NCBI GenBank assembly: GCA_037893245.1
Contig: JBAIAA010000314.1
Coordinates: forward strand, 186,001 to 250,000
Source of the DNA: Crossaster papposus
Taxonomy: Eukaryota > Echinodermata > Asteroidea > Velatida > Solasteridae
Length of the DNA: 64,000 nucleotides
Direction: 5' to 3'
Shown here: one piece after another, positions 43,661 through 54,589 of the stretch
Layout of the letters: each line of letters opens with the position of its first letter
How positions within the stretch are numbered: position 1 is the stretch's first letter
Translations under genes and position numbers: made by a program
The notes under the pieces: generated by a model
Seen by the model: only the letters and a program-made list of their open reading frames with translations
Told to the model about the DNA's origin: nothing
Database searches by the model: none

Positions 43661-43731
43661 AATCCTCTTGTAAGCAAGAGCATGCTTTCGTGCCTGCTGT
43701 CGTGGCACTCGTCAGTTGCATATGGGTGATT
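43661..43731 (-). ncRNA. Hammerhead ribozyme (Penelope-associated), minus strand
   Basis: On the minus strand, reading down from 43719: GCAA (stem I, 43719-43716), CTGACGA (43715-43709), stem II GTGCC/GGCAC around a 9-nt loop (43708-43690), GAA (43689-43687), stem III AGC/GCT with an AT loop (43686-43679), cleavage base C at 43678 (triplet CUC), and TTGC (43677-43674) closing stem I. An outer AATC/GATT pairing (43731-43728 with 43664-43661) can extend stem I beyond an internal loop. All invariant core bases are present. The very short palindromic stem III is typical of minimal Penelope-associated hammerheads. It lies about 110 nt after the PLE3 stop codon. Confidence 0.82.
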
Positions 43732-43828
43732 CCAGGAGGAATCGGTAATAACTCGCAGGGTGTGTGGGTTTAGTGTGGTCCAATCAATTATCGTGAATTG
43801 GAAGTGTTTGGAACATAGCTATATGTTT

Positions 43829-44897
43829 TTAGTTGGTTCCGTGTTGTTCCTCTAGTAAAGAGAGCAGTATGTTGAGGGTTTCATCATTTTCAGTAGGTTC
43901 TTCAAAGCCCGAGTCGGATGGGAGTGGTTTGAGCACTTGTTTTTGTTGTTGTAACTTGGCTCGTAATAGTTTTTCCCGGATGTTCTGGGCTTTTCGGAAG
44001 GCAATGAATGGGAGTTTGGGAAATATTTCCGAGAGTATATTTTATTTCCTTGGATTAAGTTCCAGTGTTTGTTTACTGCTTGATATATGTCACGGTGGTT
44101 TATGGCTGGGTTGTATGTAGTGGAGAAGACAAGTGGAATTTGTTTGGATTTGTCTTCAACCTTGGTTCTGTGTATCAATCTTGTTCTGTCGGTATGCGAT
44201 ACTTTGGTTGTTGATTTTTCAATTTCAGTGGGGCTGTATCCTCTTTTGACTAGTTTCTCTGAGAAAGATTTGACTTTGTTTTGGTAATCATCCTCGTTGG
44301 TGGTGTTTTTAGCGCATCGGAGTGTTTCTCCGTAGATGAACGCTTTGAAAACGTGGGGTGGGTGGGATGGAGATATTAGGTTTCCGTTAGTTTTGTGTAG
44401 ACTTTGGTGTCTATAGGATTCCTGTTTTTCGGAAACGATCTCCTTTGAAGATGGTTAAGTCAAGGTAGTTGATGGATGATTCAGAGGCTTCGTATGTGAA
44501 CTTTAGTGTTGGGTGCATCTTGTTTATTTCTGTGACGAGATTTTTGAATTCGTCCAGAGTTCCATTGTAGATGACCATTATGTCGTCTCTATAACGCCAC
44601 CATGTTAGGATGTTATCCGCTTTTCGGGTTATTTTTTTCGAAATCGTGTAGGGTCATATCACATATTTCAGGGCTTGATGTGGAGCCCATTGCACAACCA
44701 ATTTTCTTTGAAAAAAACCAACTTGTTTCCGAATTGAAAGCAGTTTCGGCCGAGGATGAGTTCCAGAAGTTTGTGGACATAGGTTGATGGTGGCTTTGTG
44801 ATGGTATAGTTGTGGTTGGTATTTTTTTTATGGCATTGCATACACAATCGATTGCTTTCGTTTGTCGGAACAATTGTGTACATGGAAACGTCTATGC
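43829..44897 (-). pseudogene. Penelope-like element PLE3: RT palm and C-terminus
   Basis: Minus strand from the insertion edge: SIDVSMYTIVPTNES (RT motif A), FFSKKIGCAMGSTSSPE (motif B region), then WWRYRDDIMVIYNGTLDEF (catalytic Y-x-D-D, about 44600-44545), NYLDLTIF, and the connector VFSTTYNPAINHRDIYQAV. A second frame reads FIAFRKAQNIREKLLRAKL and ends after LEEQHGTN at 43829-43852. Unlike PLE1 and PLE2, I see no GIY-YIG domain between the connector and the stop codon, so this lineage may lack a C-terminal endonuclease. Confidence 0.82.
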
Positions 44898-44900
44898 TAG

Positions 44901-47900
44901 TAGGCCGTCAGCTGAGTGCTCAAATTCGTTCGTTTCATTCCAGCAAGAGTGGGTCTAAATTTTCTGAACAGTTCCAAATAAATAAATGACTCTAGATTAC
45001 TAGAAAAATAGTTCTCCATATTTCATCCTGCAGTTATTTAATAATCCTGCTGTAAAGAGCGAACTATTTTGGCAACAGGGAAGTTTAACGACGTAATGCG
45101 CAACGTTACAAAAATCCGTTCGCGAATGACGCAATCGCATCACGTGTTACGAATTGTCTAATCCCACACCAACTCGTCGATCCGTGCAAGGTCGACGGTC
45201 ATGACATGACCTACATTTGACATCAAACATGGCGACGTCTAGTGTAGACGGTACGTCAAAGTCGACCGATGTAAATGCATGAAATGTGACTAGAGTAAGG
45301 TGTTTCATGCTTGTTGAATCCGTAAAATGTGAAAAAGTGAAGACCCTTACAAAGATCAATTTACTTCCTGTGCCAAAGAGTGACTTAATTTTAGCGGCAG
45401 AGCTCGTGAAATCACCGGACAATCCCAAAACATGTGGGCCTGTCGTTACGCATACGATTTGCATTGGTAAATGCCTGGGCCCTGCCGCACTCGCACACAG
45501 TCCGACCTGGTGTACATTTGTTTACAAAGTATAACACGCCTGAATGCTGCCATGGCTTCATCCCCGAAAATCCCCTGGGCAAGATCAAAATCGTCTTCTG
45601 AAAATGCTGGACACGATGAAAGAGCTTCAAGTTCGGAGGTATTGCTTTTTAAACATGGAAAATGAATCTCGGACATTAGCTGCTAAGTGCTACAACAAGC
45701 AGAAATATCTGATGGAGGTAGTTATTTGTTGTATTCATGTTAATTTATGTAGGTTGTATATTGTTTGACTTGCATGTGCTATCTTAATGGTCATCTGGTA
45801 TAAATATAAAAATATTAACAAACCAATAGCCAATATCTTATAATAAATACAAAACTTGCTATTTTGTATGACAGTCGACTGTCGCACGTACGTCACTTGT
45901 CCAGCGAACGGTTTTCATCAGATACTCACCTGTCTATATTACTTTTTCTTCTATGCAGAACTGAAGTTGAAGAGATTATCCTCAGCACTCTGCTTCCACA
46001 AACATTTCCCCAAGAAACTAATGCACAAGATTGTCTACATTGCTACTTTAATTGTCAGCTAAATGTCGAAAATCTGGAATCTTCAGACGGAACTTCAACT
46101 TCAAGTGGAACTTAAGAGTCACAAACTGCAAAGCGAGAGAGATGATGTATCCTGTTCGTATGCTTTTGCTGGCCAGCATTCTATAAGAGCTTCATTTATC
46201 ATACAATGCAGGTTTGAAATTTATATTTATGATTTATCATGCAATTGCTAAGATATCTGCAGTATTTGCTTGTATTTCTTTCCTGAATCCCACAATTTTA
46301 TTTTGTAAGTATAAGGTTGTGTTGCAGTCATTTAGTTGGCACTCTGCAGAACACAAAAGTTGGGTCTGGGTACTTAGTCTGTCTATCATGGGTTGAATTT
46401 TTTTTGAGACAGTGAACAAAACTATGCTGATTAAAAAAGATTAATAACAGAGGTAAAATATGTGTGGGGGGGGGGGGGGGGGGGTGGGGGGTGCAGGAAA
46501 ATTCAATTGTTGGTACATTGGCCACCCCATCTTTTTGTCACGGGGAGGGGGAGCATTGTCACCCATTATTTGCAGGAAAATTCCACTGAGTGCTTGGAAA
46601 TACATGTAAGTGTATGTAATTAACATTCATTATTATGTTTCTATTATGTATAGATTTGACCGTACATAATACGATTAAAGATATCCCTGCCATGACTTGT
46701 CCTTGGCCACCAACGTCAGATGAGTATAACTCTGGAGTTGCAAGAATATTTATTTCTTTGGAACTTTTCCACTAAATGGTTTGGTGTATTTGGGAAACTG
46801 AAGTGCCAAGCATTACAACCTGCGCAGGTGTAAAATTTTAAGATAAGATCAATCGTGTCCTTGTCTGAATGCAGAGCTACCATGTCCAGATCTGTGCAAA
46901 TGCGCAAATTGCACCAACTTTACAGAGGTAGCTGTTTAGTTTTAGGCAAGGGTGACTTGTAGCATAAACGTTGATGTACAGTTATTAGGAAATTTGTTTT
47001 GCAGTTCTGGTTAGATGAAAATAAACTAAATTAAATTATCAAGAAGCCCAAAACATTTATATTTTACAACTATCCTTCTGTTAATTAATTTAAGGCCAAT
47101 TCAGTACTATAAAGAATGCATTGAGTGCAATTAAAGGCTAATCATGTGAACGTTGACACTACGCTTGCCACTATGAGCCAACACGCTCTTTTAAAAATTA
47201 ACTGCTACAAAACAGCACTAGTTATTTTCCTTTTGTGGATACATGACAAGTCCTCAAAGCCGTACAATTTTGTATTTTGGCACAAAACACTTTCATACCC
47301 AGATGGCCGGGTCAAGTGTGTAAACAATGGCTCTTTCCTGGAATTTGTATACTAAACTCGGAATTCTGACAGTCCTTTGATTAATAATTGTAAGCCTGTT
47401 TCATTTACAAGCACATTTTTTTTTTCAATTTGTTACAAGTACATGCAGTGTTTTTGTCAAGGGGTACATCTTTTCTGTTTTTATGTTTGTTCTTCTGCCA
47501 ACTGAACATGTTATTGTTTTAAAGCCTAAATGTTAAAGCCTATATATGTTTACCGTTTAATAATTTAGATTATAATGACATATTTTTGTGAGAGCAAGGC
47601 CAGTGCTGATGTCCACCAGAAAAAAATTTCGGATAAGAATTTCTCAGATACAGATGCAAATACAAAGGTCTTGTTGCTGTTTTGCTGTGTTATAAATTTT
47701 CAACAGATACATTTACATAAAACAATTGTTCTTTACTATACGATTTCACATGTTGTTTTTTTCAAAATCGGAAATGCCAAAGCAAGACCTCGGACCGCAA
47801 CAGTGTTTGCATTGTTAATGTCCTAAGTATGTGGCACGGCACAGCCCCTATAACATGGCGCACCTTGATTGTTCGGCTCCATAGTGCCTAATTTTAAAAT

Positions 47901-48433
47901 TAAATTTTACAGCTTGTGAAATTTTCTCAACCTGTAAACATTCCTGTTCATTTTAAGTTTACAAAATTAACACATTTATTGTTAGTGTGATTTTCTGAGT
48001 GCGCCACGTTTAAGGGGAGTGGTGACGATTTTGTGTCCAATTTCCGGACAGCACTTTTTAGGGGTATTTCGGACTACATTTCATGAAAATAAAATTGTTA
48101 ACAAAGATTCAAGAGCACGTAGTATGAAGGCAAATGTTCCAGTATTTAGCTCCATAAATTTAAGTTCTATCAACAAAGAGGTTCGGAAACACCGCACCAG
48201 AAAAGTCGAGGGATACGTCAAGAAAGTGCGCCACGATAGGGGACCCGCTGTACATAATAATGGCCAACTTCGATGGAGTGTAAACAAATAACTGCAGCAT
48301 TATTATTGGAGAACTTTTAACATGATGTTTGTGATGTTATTAACCTCGCATATATGCATTACAAAAGTAGACTCAGTGTTGCTGGAGCGAAACGCAATTT
48401 ACAGCCTGTTTTTAAAGTTCAGCTGACTGCCTA
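44901..48433. mobile_element. TIR element C (3.5 kb, TAG TSD) splitting the PLE3 RT
   Basis: Ends TAGGCCGTCAGCTGA (44901-) and complement of TAGGCAGTCAGCTGA (to 48433), with weaker similarity continuing about 60 bp (TTCCAGCAAGAG/CTCCAGCAACAC). Flanked by TAG (44898-44900, 48434-48436). Removing it and one TAG restores the PLE3 frame exactly (N-A-L-I-A-S-I-D-V-S). The interior has several modest frames (for example 45286-45534 + and 48019-48291 +) with no recognised transposase domain, and a G19 run at 46466. Confidence 0.85.
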
Positions 48434-49480
48434 TAGCGATGAGAGCATTTTGTGAGAATGTTTTTCCTTCTAGTTTGCGCAAAATGTCTGCGGTGTCGCG
48501 GACATATGTGGATTGCGCGGTTACAATTGGAAGGAGAAAATAGTCTATTCTTAAAATTTTGGCTGTAGGACTTGTGCAGCCACTTATGATTGGTCGTCCA
48601 ACAAATGGTTCTCCCCTTGGTGGAATTTTGTGTATTTTCAGGAGAAAATACATTGTTGGACAGAGTATTTTCAGAGTATTGGTGTCGATGTGTTGGTTGT
48701 TTTTTCATTTGTGTTGTGAACCATAGTTGTGGTTTGATGGGTAATATCCTGGCCCTGTTGGGTGTAATAATGGGACTCAAGATGGCGGTAACCCACTTGT
48801 AAATAGTCTGTTTGGTTCATTATACATATGCCTCTACCTTTGTCATATGGTTTGACTACGATGTCGGGATGTTTTTTGAGGTTGTTTATGGCGGAGAGTT
48901 TTTGTTTAGTCAGGTTCCTTTGTTGTTTTCCTAGCCTTATGTGGGCTATTTCGAATTTGGTGGCTTCCAGGTATTCTTCTAGTATTGCACTAGGTGTTGA
49001 TTTTGGATGCCAATTGGATGGTGGGTTGAAAGAATGTGTTTTGGAGTGTTTGTTACGCATTAGGAAAGCAACTCGCAGTTTTTGATTGAATGTATTTATT
49101 TCACTCACGAGTGTTGTGTTTAGTAGGAGTAGGGACGAAGTTGAGGCCTTTTCCTAAAACAATTTTCTCGGTATGCGATAGTGTTGCTTTGGATAGGTTT
49201 GTTATAAATGACTCGCATTGTTCTGTTAATAGTTTGTGTTGTTGTTGATTGGATTTGGCTTTTTTGCTTTTGCATTTGCAAGAGAAGATTTGATTTTAGT
49301 TGGCTAAGGGATCTCTTTGTTTCTTTATTACATTTTCTTCTTGCCATGGCTATCCTATGCGGAAATTTTATTTCAATATGAAATTTTTTTTCGGATGGTA
49401 GGGCACAATGTAAACAAGAACAACGGTTTTGTCTCTGTTGAAAAGTTGTGGTGGTCTTGAAAAAGACCATTTGGTTTGAT
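48434..49480 (-). pseudogene. Penelope-like element PLE3: RT N-terminal region
   Basis: Minus-strand frames give TEKIVLGKGLNFVPTP (near 49170), INTFNQKLRVAFLMRNK, LEEYLEATKFEIAHIRLGKQ, PDIVVKPYDKGRGICIMNQ (49108-48671), then YFLLKIHKIPPRGEPFVGRP and VRDTADILRKLEGKTF (48653-48440). These are the Penelope RT N-terminal and fingers motifs in the right order. Frameshifts lie near 49110 and 48660. The frame continues at 44897 once element C is removed. Confidence 0.85.
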
Positions 49481-49487
49481 GAGATTT

Positions 49488-50120
49488 TTAGCAGGGATGT
49501 TTCCTCTTGATGCCTCTTGATTGTCGGGGCCTTGTGAAGAAACTTAGCAGCTGTTGTGCTGTTTGGTGGTCTTGGCCTTGGTATTCAGCAAGCTTTTCCT
49601 GATCAGCTCGTCTTGAGTCGGTGTATGTCGCCTCCGCCAGGTCGAGTTGATGTTCGTACTCTTCTAGTGCGACTTTTGTGAAGAGTAGCGATGTTCGGCT
49701 TTGCAGTTTATTCCAACGTTCTGTGAACGATTCTTGAAGTTTCACCGATCGTTGTGGTCTTGGTTGCCTTATTCTGATTTCCAGGTATGGAGGTGGTCTG
49801 GAGGTCTCTAAGTGTCGGGACAAAGATTTTATTTGTCGAGCGATGTGATCCTTTGCAAAAGTCAAATTGTTGATCTTTACTGCTAAGGTTTTCACTTCTT
49901 TGAACTTTGTCGCTGGTAAACGGTGAGAGGCCGGTGGTGTGTTACTTGATGTTGATGGGCGGGGTTGGTCGTCTAGTTCTAATGATAGAAGTAGAGACTC
50001 ATCGTCGGTGCCAAGTGGTGTGCGTTGCCCGCAAGGTATGCTTGAAACCGAACTGTATGGAGACGGAGGCGGCTGGCTGTACTTGCTCTTGCTGGATTTG
50101 CTTCTGCTGAGTTTAGACAT
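49488..50120 (-). CDS. PLE3 upstream ORF, coiled-coil-like protein (about 210 aa)
   Basis: An open frame with Ser/Pro-rich N-terminus (MSKLSRSKSSKSKYSQPPPS), a helical middle (KEVKTLAVKINNLTFAKDHI; LQESFTERWNKLQSRTSL; LEEYEHQLDLAEATY) and a basic C-terminus (RPRQSRGIKRKHPC). I chose the ATG at 50120; upstream in-frame ATGs to 50186 lack the charged character. It precedes the RT frames on the same strand, as the first ORF of some Penelope-like elements does. No GIY-YIG signature is seen. Function unknown; nucleic-acid binding is plausible from charge. Confidence 0.6.
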   Translation of the reverse strand: MSKLSRSKSSKSKYSQPPPSPYSSVSSIPCGQRTPLGTDDESLLLSLELDDQPRPSTSSNTPPASHRLPATKFKEVKTLAVKINNLTFAKDHIARQIKSLSRHLETSRPPPYLEIRIRQPRPQRSVKLQESFTERWNKLQSRTSLLFTKVALEEYEHQLDLAEATYTDSRRADQEKLAEYQGQDHQTAQQLLSFFTRPRQSRGIKRKHPC

Positions 50121-50269
50121 TATGAACATCTGATGACTAATAACGTGGCAGATAACTAGCATCCGGATACATGTATAATTGAGCATTCAATTTGATATGT
50201 GTATGAACACCATTTTGTTTTCCCCATGTTTGTTAGATACATAACATGCCTAGGTAAATTTCCATAACA

Positions 50270-50700
50270 CAAGTATGTTGATAAATGGTTTGATTTTTCT
50301 GTATATGGTGGCCACCATCTTGGACTTATTGTACGACATTAATGAAAACATTCAAAACTTCTTAAAGTAACATACTTGGTAGAAAAGAATATTGTAATCA
50401 CAAAAATGTCCTTAGCTTATCATTATACATGTATGTAAATAAATGGTTCAGATATAAAAATATCGTATTTTTTCGAAATTTGGTGGACGCCATCTTGGAT
50501 GTTGTCAATGGATATGAATGAAACATTTGAAGACAGTCTACTTCATACAACCAGATGTAGATACAAATATATTGTAATCAAAAGCATGTCCATAATAAGC
50601 TTATTATTGTGCATATAATGAATACGTTGGTTCAAATTTAACGATTTATTGCTTTTTCGTTATATGCTGGCGGCCATCTTGAATTTTGCCACTGGACATA
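50270..50700. repeat. ~190-bp subterminal tandem units with CCATCTTG words
   Basis: Three diverged units, each with GG(C/T)GGCCACCATCTTG-like words, an 'atgaaaacatt' stretch and ATATTGTAATCA(C/A)AA. They form the inner part of the right arm of TIR element B2. Confidence 0.7.
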
Positions 50701-50803
50701 AATTAAAAAAATGGAAACAGATTGTTTTGTGTTCAGTGTGATCATAGAAAGTAAAAAATCACAAGTTTCCAGATTCTATATGAACCGTTCACTAAATAAC
50801 ACA

Positions 50804-52080
50804 ATGACATACACTACAAGCCGAGCATCGTCTTACCTGTCTGGAAGTCCATCTACTAGGCGGGCAAAGGCTGCTGCTGAATTAGCTGCTCTGAAGGCAG
50901 AAATGAAAATACTGGAAGTCCAATTTGATGTATATGACCAGGAGTGCAAAAGTAGTCGAGAGGATAATTCTGGAGGTGACCCTCTTGATGAGCCACACCC
51001 TGGGTCAACTGAGGTAAACCAGGAGGCACAAAAAACACAACCAAGGCCAGTCAAAGCATCAGAAGGTGGTAACGTAGCAGCTCTTGCCCAGGGTCTCCGA
51101 GACTGTATGTCGATGCAGAAGTTGCCTCTTCTGGAGCCCAGTGTATTTACGGGAGACCCAATCCGTTATGTCGAATGAAAAGCCAGCTTCAAGGCACTCA
51201 TAGAGTCAAAGGCTATCTCCACACCAGAGAGGGTCTACTACATAAAGCAATACTTGGGTGGAGAAGCACTAAAGACTGTGGAAGGGTTTTTCTACAGCAC
51301 TTCAGAAAAGTCATATGAGGGAGCATGGCGATTACTCGAGGAGCGATATGGGCACCCCTTCAAGGTTCAGAAAGCTTTTCGAGATAAATTATCGAAGTGG
51401 CAAAAATAGGCCCAAAAGATGCAAACGGTCTGCAGCAATTTGCAGACTTCCTTAAAGCATGTAAGGACGCCGTTCCCCATGTTCTTGCACTGAGGATACT
51501 CGACGACTGGGAGGAGAACCGGCGTCTGCTCTCCAAGTTGCCAGATTGGGCTGCAGCTCGTTGGTATCGGCAAGTCACACAGAAGCTTGATGACACATAC
51601 GATTACCCTAGTTTTGAAGAATTTGTGGAATTTGTACGCAAGGAAGCCCGGGTAGCGTGCAATCGTATCTCATCGTTGCATGCACTAAAGTCAGTAGATA
51701 CATCGGAGCCAGAGGAGACACGAGGAAGTTGGAGAAGAGCCAACCGAGGCAGAGGCACAGCGCAAGCAGTAGGATCAAATGAAGTCTACAAGAAAACCAA
51801 GGAAGGCCAGGCACCATTTAAGAGTACGTTCCAGCCAAAAGAATGCCAGTTTTGTAAGAAGGCGGAACACCACACAAGTAAATGCCCTTGCTTCAACACC
51901 AAGTCTCTTGTGGACTAAAAGAAGTTAATCCAAGAAAATGGATTGTGCTTCAGATGCCTCAAGAAAGGTCATTTCTCCAGGGATTGCCGACGAAAGTTGA
52001 CGTGTGACAAGTGCAAGAAAAGGCAGCTCACACTCATGCATGATAATGCACTGGTACGAGTGATTATCCCAATCATATAA
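50804..52080 (+). pseudogene. BEL/Pao gag, C-terminal part with zinc knuckles
   Basis: Blocks: RASSYLSGSPSTRRAKAAAE and LAALKAEMKILEVQFD; MQKLPLLEPSVFTGDPIRYV; then, after an in-frame TGA at 51176-51178, FKALIESKAIS, YIKQYLGGEAL, GAWRLLEERYGHPF; then LPDWAAARWYRQV and YPSFEEFVEFVRKEARVAC; and two knuckles, CQFCKKAEHHTSKCPCF (C-x2-C-x4-H-x4-C type) and CFRCLKKGHFSRDC. This is capsid/nucleocapsid for retrotransposition intermediates. Several stops and frame changes make it non-functional. Confidence 0.85.
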
Positions 52081-52124
52081 AAGAAGTCACCAGAGGAGGA
52101 ATCCAAAGAAGTTGCAGTGGTGTC

Positions 52125-53500
52125 GTGTGGTGTCCAGATGGAAAGTGGATGGGGAACTTCAATGATAGTCCCAGTTTGGTTTTCGTCTGTCGATTCCCCT
52201 TCGATGGACGTTCTGACATATATGCTCTGCTAGACACTCAGAGCGACTGCACATTCAAATTAGACAACACAGTCAGTATTATCGCGGCTCGTTGTGAGTC
52301 AGTACGACTCAAACTTGCTACGATGGCTTCGGCATCCATCATGATAGAGTGCAGTGCAGTTACCAACTTAATAGTCAGAGGCATGCATTCATCTAACCGA
52401 ATACGAATTCCTAGGGCATACACCAGGGAGTTTATCCCAGTCAACAGGTCCACCATCCCTACTACAGACACTGCAAGAAGATGGTCAAACCTTGAAAAGA
52501 TAACTCATGAGATGGCGCCTCTACAGAACTCCGAGGTTGGAATGCTCATTGGTTACAATTGTCCACAAGCTTTGGCACCACGAGACACCATAATTGGACA
52601 AGATGATGAACCATATGCCGTCAAGACAGATCTTGATTGGACCATCGTGGGGTATGATGATTTAAGTGCCAATAGTTATGCCACAAGTGTCTGCCATCGA
52701 GTTTCAGTGAGGGAAGGCCCATGTATAGCTCCTTCAAAAGTAATACGAGCATTGGAAGCCGATTTCTCGGAAAAATTCATGCGGAGAAGATTGTATCCCA
52801 AGAAGACATCCAGTTTCTTAACATCTTAGAAACCAGCATCTTGAAGACCAGCAGTGGCCACTGCACGATGCCACCTCCCTTCAGAAATGGCAAGCCAATG
52901 CTGCCAAACAACAAGAAGACGGCTGTAGTACGTCTCGATCATCTAAACAGGAAGTTCGGCACCAACCCGAAGTACCATTTTGACTATAAGAAGTTTACGG
53001 GAGATATCATAGAAAAGGGTGATGCTGAGAAGGTTGTGAGGCAAGGAGAGGAAAGAAGGGTTTGGTACATGCCACATCACGGAGTGTATCACCCTCCGAA
53101 GCCTGGGGAAATCAGAGTAGTATTTGATTGCTCAGCGCGATATGCCGGAATTTCACTGAATTGTCATCTTCTTACCGGGCCTGACCTGATCAACAACTTG
53201 ATGGGGGTTCTACTCCGGTTTAGAGAGCATCCTATTGCCGTTATGTGTGACATTGAGAGGATGTTTCATCAATTTCTTGTCAATGAAGAAGACCGTGATT
53301 ACTTACGGTTTCTATGGTGGGAGAATGGCGACCCGAGCGATGGGCCACGGGAGTACCGCATGGAAGTTCACCAGCAGAAAAGTCATGGAGGCCATTCCGG
53401 TAGATGAATGTGCCGCCGGAGTGAAAGATGTGGATCTCAGCCGGAGAGGGCTCTTGGCACGCAATGGTGTGTTGAGGCAGATATGTTAAACTTTCACATT
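52125..53500 (+). pseudogene. BEL/Pao protease and reverse transcriptase, with deleted YVDD region
   Basis: Protease: IYALLDTQSDCTFKLD (about 52217-52264), with the catalytic D-T. Linker: LIGYNCPQALAPRD, DLDWTIVG. RT: frame shift at about 52730-52830, then MPPPFRNGKPMLPNNKK, GEIRVVFDCSARYAGISLN, TGPDLINNLMGVLLRFR, and motif A AVMCDIERMFHQF. Just after YLRFLWWENG...PREYRM (about 53360) the sequence jumps to KVMEAIPVDECAAGVKDVDL, so the motif B-C region with the expected Y-V-D-D is missing. RT would be catalytically dead irrespective of frameshifts. Confidence 0.87.
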
Positions 53501-54230
53501 TAAGCCAAGGATCAGTCACTAACGAGTCGGGGAATCCTGTCGACTGTTGCCTCCATCTATGACCCTCTCGGGTTTCTGGCCCCATTTGTACTCATTAGCA
53601 TGGGAATGCTCTAGAAAATGTACAATAATGGAGTGGACTGGGATGATCCACTTCCTGATAAGTTGCACCCACGGTGGGAGAAGTGGAAAGATGCCTCGTC
53701 AATCTGAAGCAAATCCAGATACCCAGGTGCTACAAGCCAAATGACTTTGGGACGGTCACTGCCGTGGAGCTCCATCATATGATTGTAGTGATGCTAGTAC
53801 AAGTGGATATGGCCAGTGCTCATATTTGCGATTTATTGACAAGGATAAGATGCATTGCACACTGATATCGGAAAAGGCTCGCGTTGCTCCAGTCAAAATA
53901 GTCACCATTCTCCGCCTCCAGCTGACGGCTGCGGTGGTGTCAGCGCAGATAAGCCACATGTTGTAGGAGGAATTAGAACAGGTCATCGACAGAGAATACC
54001 ACTGGACAGACTCTAATGTCGTCCTGGGATATATATACAATGAGGCAAGACGGTTTCATGTATTTGTGGCCAACAAGGTAACAAAAATCAGTCAGTTGCA
54101 CTATGTATCGACAAAGTTGAATCCTGCTGATCATGTCTCCCGAGGAGTCTTTGCCAAAGACTTGCTGAACCTCGAACTGGATCAGAGGCCCAGAATTTCT
54201 GTGGAACGAGGATCTGGTGATTGCAGAGGA
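53500..54230 (+). pseudogene. BEL/Pao RT-RNase H region
   Basis: Broken frames include SIYDPLGFLAPFVL-like residues (about 53545-53600), a D-A-S-like RNase H start near 53795, LTAAVVSAQISHM near 53925, HWTDSNVVLGYIYNE near 54000, RFHVFVANKVTKI, and LNPADHVSRGVFAKD near 54120. The order is that of BEL/Pao RNase H. No intact frame. Confidence 0.75.
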
Positions 54231-54589
54231 ACCAGTCCGTGAACTTGGCGTCGGTGATCCAGAGGTGAAGAGCGTGACGTCCCTCCAAAGTACAGTTGCA
54301 CCAGAGTTATTTGACTGGGAGGATCGCCTGTCTCGCTTCTCAGATTGGTCACAGGCTTTAGGAGCTATGGCACGTATAAGACGTCTGAATCAGAAAGGGA
54401 AAGATAACACCCTTTCTACCGAACAAGAACGACAAGAGGCAGAAAGGCACATCGTAAAGTCGGTCCAGCGGCAAGCCTTCCCACAGGAAAACCAATCGTT
54501 GAGTAACTCGAACAGAGTCAAGGCAACCAGTAAAATCTGCAACCTGAATCCATTCCTAGACAGTGACGGCATTCTTAGAGTCGGATGAC

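Larger units (their letters stand above)
42965..50793. mobile_element. TIR element B2 (7.8 kb) in BEL gag, filled by a Penelope element
   Basis: The left end AGTGAACCTTTCATATAGAA (42965-) and the complement of the right end (AGTGAACGGTTCATATAGAA, to 50793) stay similar for over 150 bp, through CTGTTTCCATTTTTTT and AAGATGGCGGCCA. The right arm has three ~190-bp subunits, each with a CCATCTTG-type word (50311, 50490, 50671). Target duplication unclear. Interrupting BEL gag argues for an insertion. Its interior is occupied by PLE3; no transposase is seen. Confidence 0.7.

Noticed and set aside
45446..45676. Minus-strand frame inside element C as a transposase
   Set aside because: Composition looks coding, but no catalytic or DNA-binding motif is recognisable, so I did not call it a gene.
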